From positions 124,001-188,000 of the forward strand of contig NZ_LRBG01000007.1 in NCBI RefSeq assembly GCF_001580545.1: DNA of 64,000 nucleotides, read 5' to 3'. Below, piece by piece: positions 63,087-64,000 of the stretch (the stretch's first letter is position 1; each line of letters starts with the position of its first letter). The DNA is from Paraburkholderia monticola (lineage in GTDB: Bacteria; Pseudomonadota; Gammaproteobacteria; Burkholderiales; Burkholderiaceae). The position numbers were made by a program, and so were the translations under genes. The notes under the pieces were generated by a model, which was given only the letters and a program-made list of their open reading frames with translations, did no database searches and had not been told where the DNA came from.

Positions 63087-63458
63087 CTTCAGCCAGCGTG
63101 CTTTCGATCGATCGCATTCGATACACAAATGTATCAGCGACGTAACGTGCGCTCGCCCCGCACCCTGAACAGTTCAGGAAGGGGCGCCGTCGGGACGCGA
63201 GTATCGACATGTCACCGGAATCGGACGGCGAGCATGCATACATCTTTCGCCGACGATGGCTGTCTACCGCCTACGCATGTGCGTTGCGACGGCATTTCGC
63301 CTGACCAAGAATGAATATGACAGCAACGCTGAGGGGGCATTCGTCGGGTGCACCCGGAGCGGTGAGTCGTCGTGATGAGCTGAATCGGCCTTGGCTCGTG
63401 CGAAACGCGAATAACGAATCGCATGAATAGAAAACTCAACGTAGATAAAGGAACCAAC
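63087..63458. other. Intergenic region before the small secreted proteins
   Basis: 372 bp with no supported gene. It contains the palindrome GATACA-CAAA-TGTATC (63120-63135) about 320 bp upstream of the first small gene. Confidence 0.5.
63120..63135. promoter_or_regulatory. Shared motif copy 2, palindromic
   Basis: GATACACAAATGTATC is a 6+6 perfect palindrome. On the minus strand it contains TACATTTGTGT, the same 11 bases as at 60167-60177 in front of the kinase gene. Confidence 0.45.
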
Positions 63459-63707
63459 ATGAAATCACCTCTGATGGTTGCATCCGCTGTCGTGCTGTTT
63501 GTCATGGCCGGTGTTGCTCATTCGCAAGGCACACCACAAGCCTCTCAACCCGCCCCGCAAGAAAACGCCGCAACACAAGCCTCTGACCCGAGTGCGGGGA
63601 TGGAAGCATACGGCGGCACGCCCGACACACGGGTACAAAGCGGTGCAAAACGTGCCAGACCGTGCCGGATAGATCCACAATGCAACGTTTTTTTCGGAGG
63701 GAGCTAA
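63459..63707 (+). CDS. Small secreted protein, first of a tandem pair
   Basis: An 82-residue exported protein. ATG 63459 follows AAAGGAA and starts a signal peptide (MKSPLMVASAVVLFVMAGVAHS-QGT). The mature part is Gln/Pro/Ala-rich, then Gly-rich, and ends with a two-Cys tail (RPCRIDPQCNVFFGGS). It does not match a family I can name. The next gene has the same plan. The pair lies after a two-component system and may be its target. Confidence 0.75.
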   Translation: MKSPLMVASAVVLFVMAGVAHSQGTPQASQPAPQENAATQASDPSAGMEAYGGTPDTRVQSGAKRARPCRIDPQCNVFFGGS

Positions 63708-63763
63708 CAACGATCTGACGGCGCGCGAGGCATGCAACCCGTTGACAACGAAAAGGTGAAGAA

Positions 63764-64000
63764 ATGAAAGTGCAACCCTCGGCCGTAGCCATCCTGCTAT
63801 TCCTGCTCACTGCGGCCGGCTCTGCCGACTCTCAGGAAACGCAACCGTCAGACGTCGCTAGCCATTCATCCAGTCAGCAGCCAATAAATCCATCGCAGCG
63901 GGCAATGCCGATGGACGGCGACAGTACGTGGGACTATGGAGCCCAACCGGGCGGACGAAATGGCTACGGCAAAACCCGAGATGGGCAACCGTGCATGGTG
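63764..64000 (+). CDS. Small secreted protein, second of a tandem pair (cut by window end)
   Basis: A partial frame open to the window end (79 codons seen). ATG 63764 follows AAAAGGTGAAG. A signal peptide (MKVQPSAVAILLFLLTAAGSADS) is followed by a Ser/Gln/Pro-rich stretch and then Gly-rich sequence leading to GQPCMV, which lines up with the PCRID of its neighbour. It is probably a paralogue. The 3' end is not in the window. Confidence 0.7.
   Translation, partial: MKVQPSAVAILLFLLTAAGSADSQETQPSDVASHSSSQQPINPSQRAMPMDGDSTWDYGAQPGGRNGYGKTRDGQPCMV

Overview
The window is GC-rich DNA with the gene content and codon use of a beta-proteobacterium of the Burkholderiaceae; Paraburkholderia or Burkholderia is the likely genus group. 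Pointers are the C-terminal-Phe trimeric porin, the paired hybrid kinase and LuxR regulators, the mdc malonate decarboxylase set and the cio-type oxidase. Identity is inferred from gene families only. No tRNA, rRNA, CRISPR array, insertion sequence or phage gene was seen.

Region 1 (1-18.5 kb) is a sugar-acid catabolic island. It carries a porin, a TRAP importer (dctP, dctQ, dctM), two MFS importers, two uronate dehydrogenase-like proteins, an SMP-30 lactonase, galactarate dehydratase (garD), 5-dehydro-4-deoxyglucarate dehydratase (kdgD), 2,5-dioxovalerate dehydrogenase, the aldolase garL, the reductase garR and a FadR-type GntR regulator. Uronates would be oxidised to aldarolactones, hydrolysed to aldarates and dehydrated to 5-dehydro-4-deoxyglucarate. 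That intermediate can go through KdgD and the dehydrogenase to 2-oxoglutarate, or through GarL and GarR to pyruvate and glycerate. An operator-like 11-mer of the form TNGTNNNACNA, mostly TTGTACGAYGA, recurs in nearly every control region of the island and in front of the FadR-type gene. The island therefore looks like one regulon.

Region 2 (18.6-31.2 kb) holds a cofactor-free haloperoxidase-type hydrolase, a CIO-type cytochrome bd oxidase (cioA, cioB and an overlapping 51-residue DUF2474 protein), a LuxR response regulator and hybrid histidine kinase whose genes converge and overlap, a sigma-like protein, a 1138-residue GMC oxidoreductase fused to an alpha/beta hydrolase, and an orphan ModA-like binding protein.

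Region 3 (31.2-38.7 kb) has an FAD-linked 2-hydroxyacid dehydrogenase and an isopenicillin-N-synthase-like dioxygenase divergent from a polar amino acid ABC transporter and two HutC-type regulators. Two GGTATATAC-type operators lie in the divergent promoter. Region 4 (38.7-41 kb) holds an ICMT-like methyltransferase, an arylamine N-acetyltransferase and a DUF2501 secreted protein.

Region 5 (41.2-49.3 kb) is a six-gene operon behind a clear Fur box and promoter: an OprB-like porin, a secreted beta-propeller protein, a Tat-exported Dyp peroxidase (EfeB type) and a ferric-iron ABC transporter. Region 6 (49.3-51.2 kb) is a LysR/EamA divergent pair. Region 7 (51.2-59.8 kb) is a malonate decarboxylase cluster (mdcABCDEGH) with a GntR regulator and a divergent MFS transporter. 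Region 8 (59.8-64 kb) is a second hybrid kinase and LuxR regulator pair followed by two small secreted proteins, the last cut by the window end. An 11-base motif (TACATTTGTGT) is shared between the two ends of this last module.
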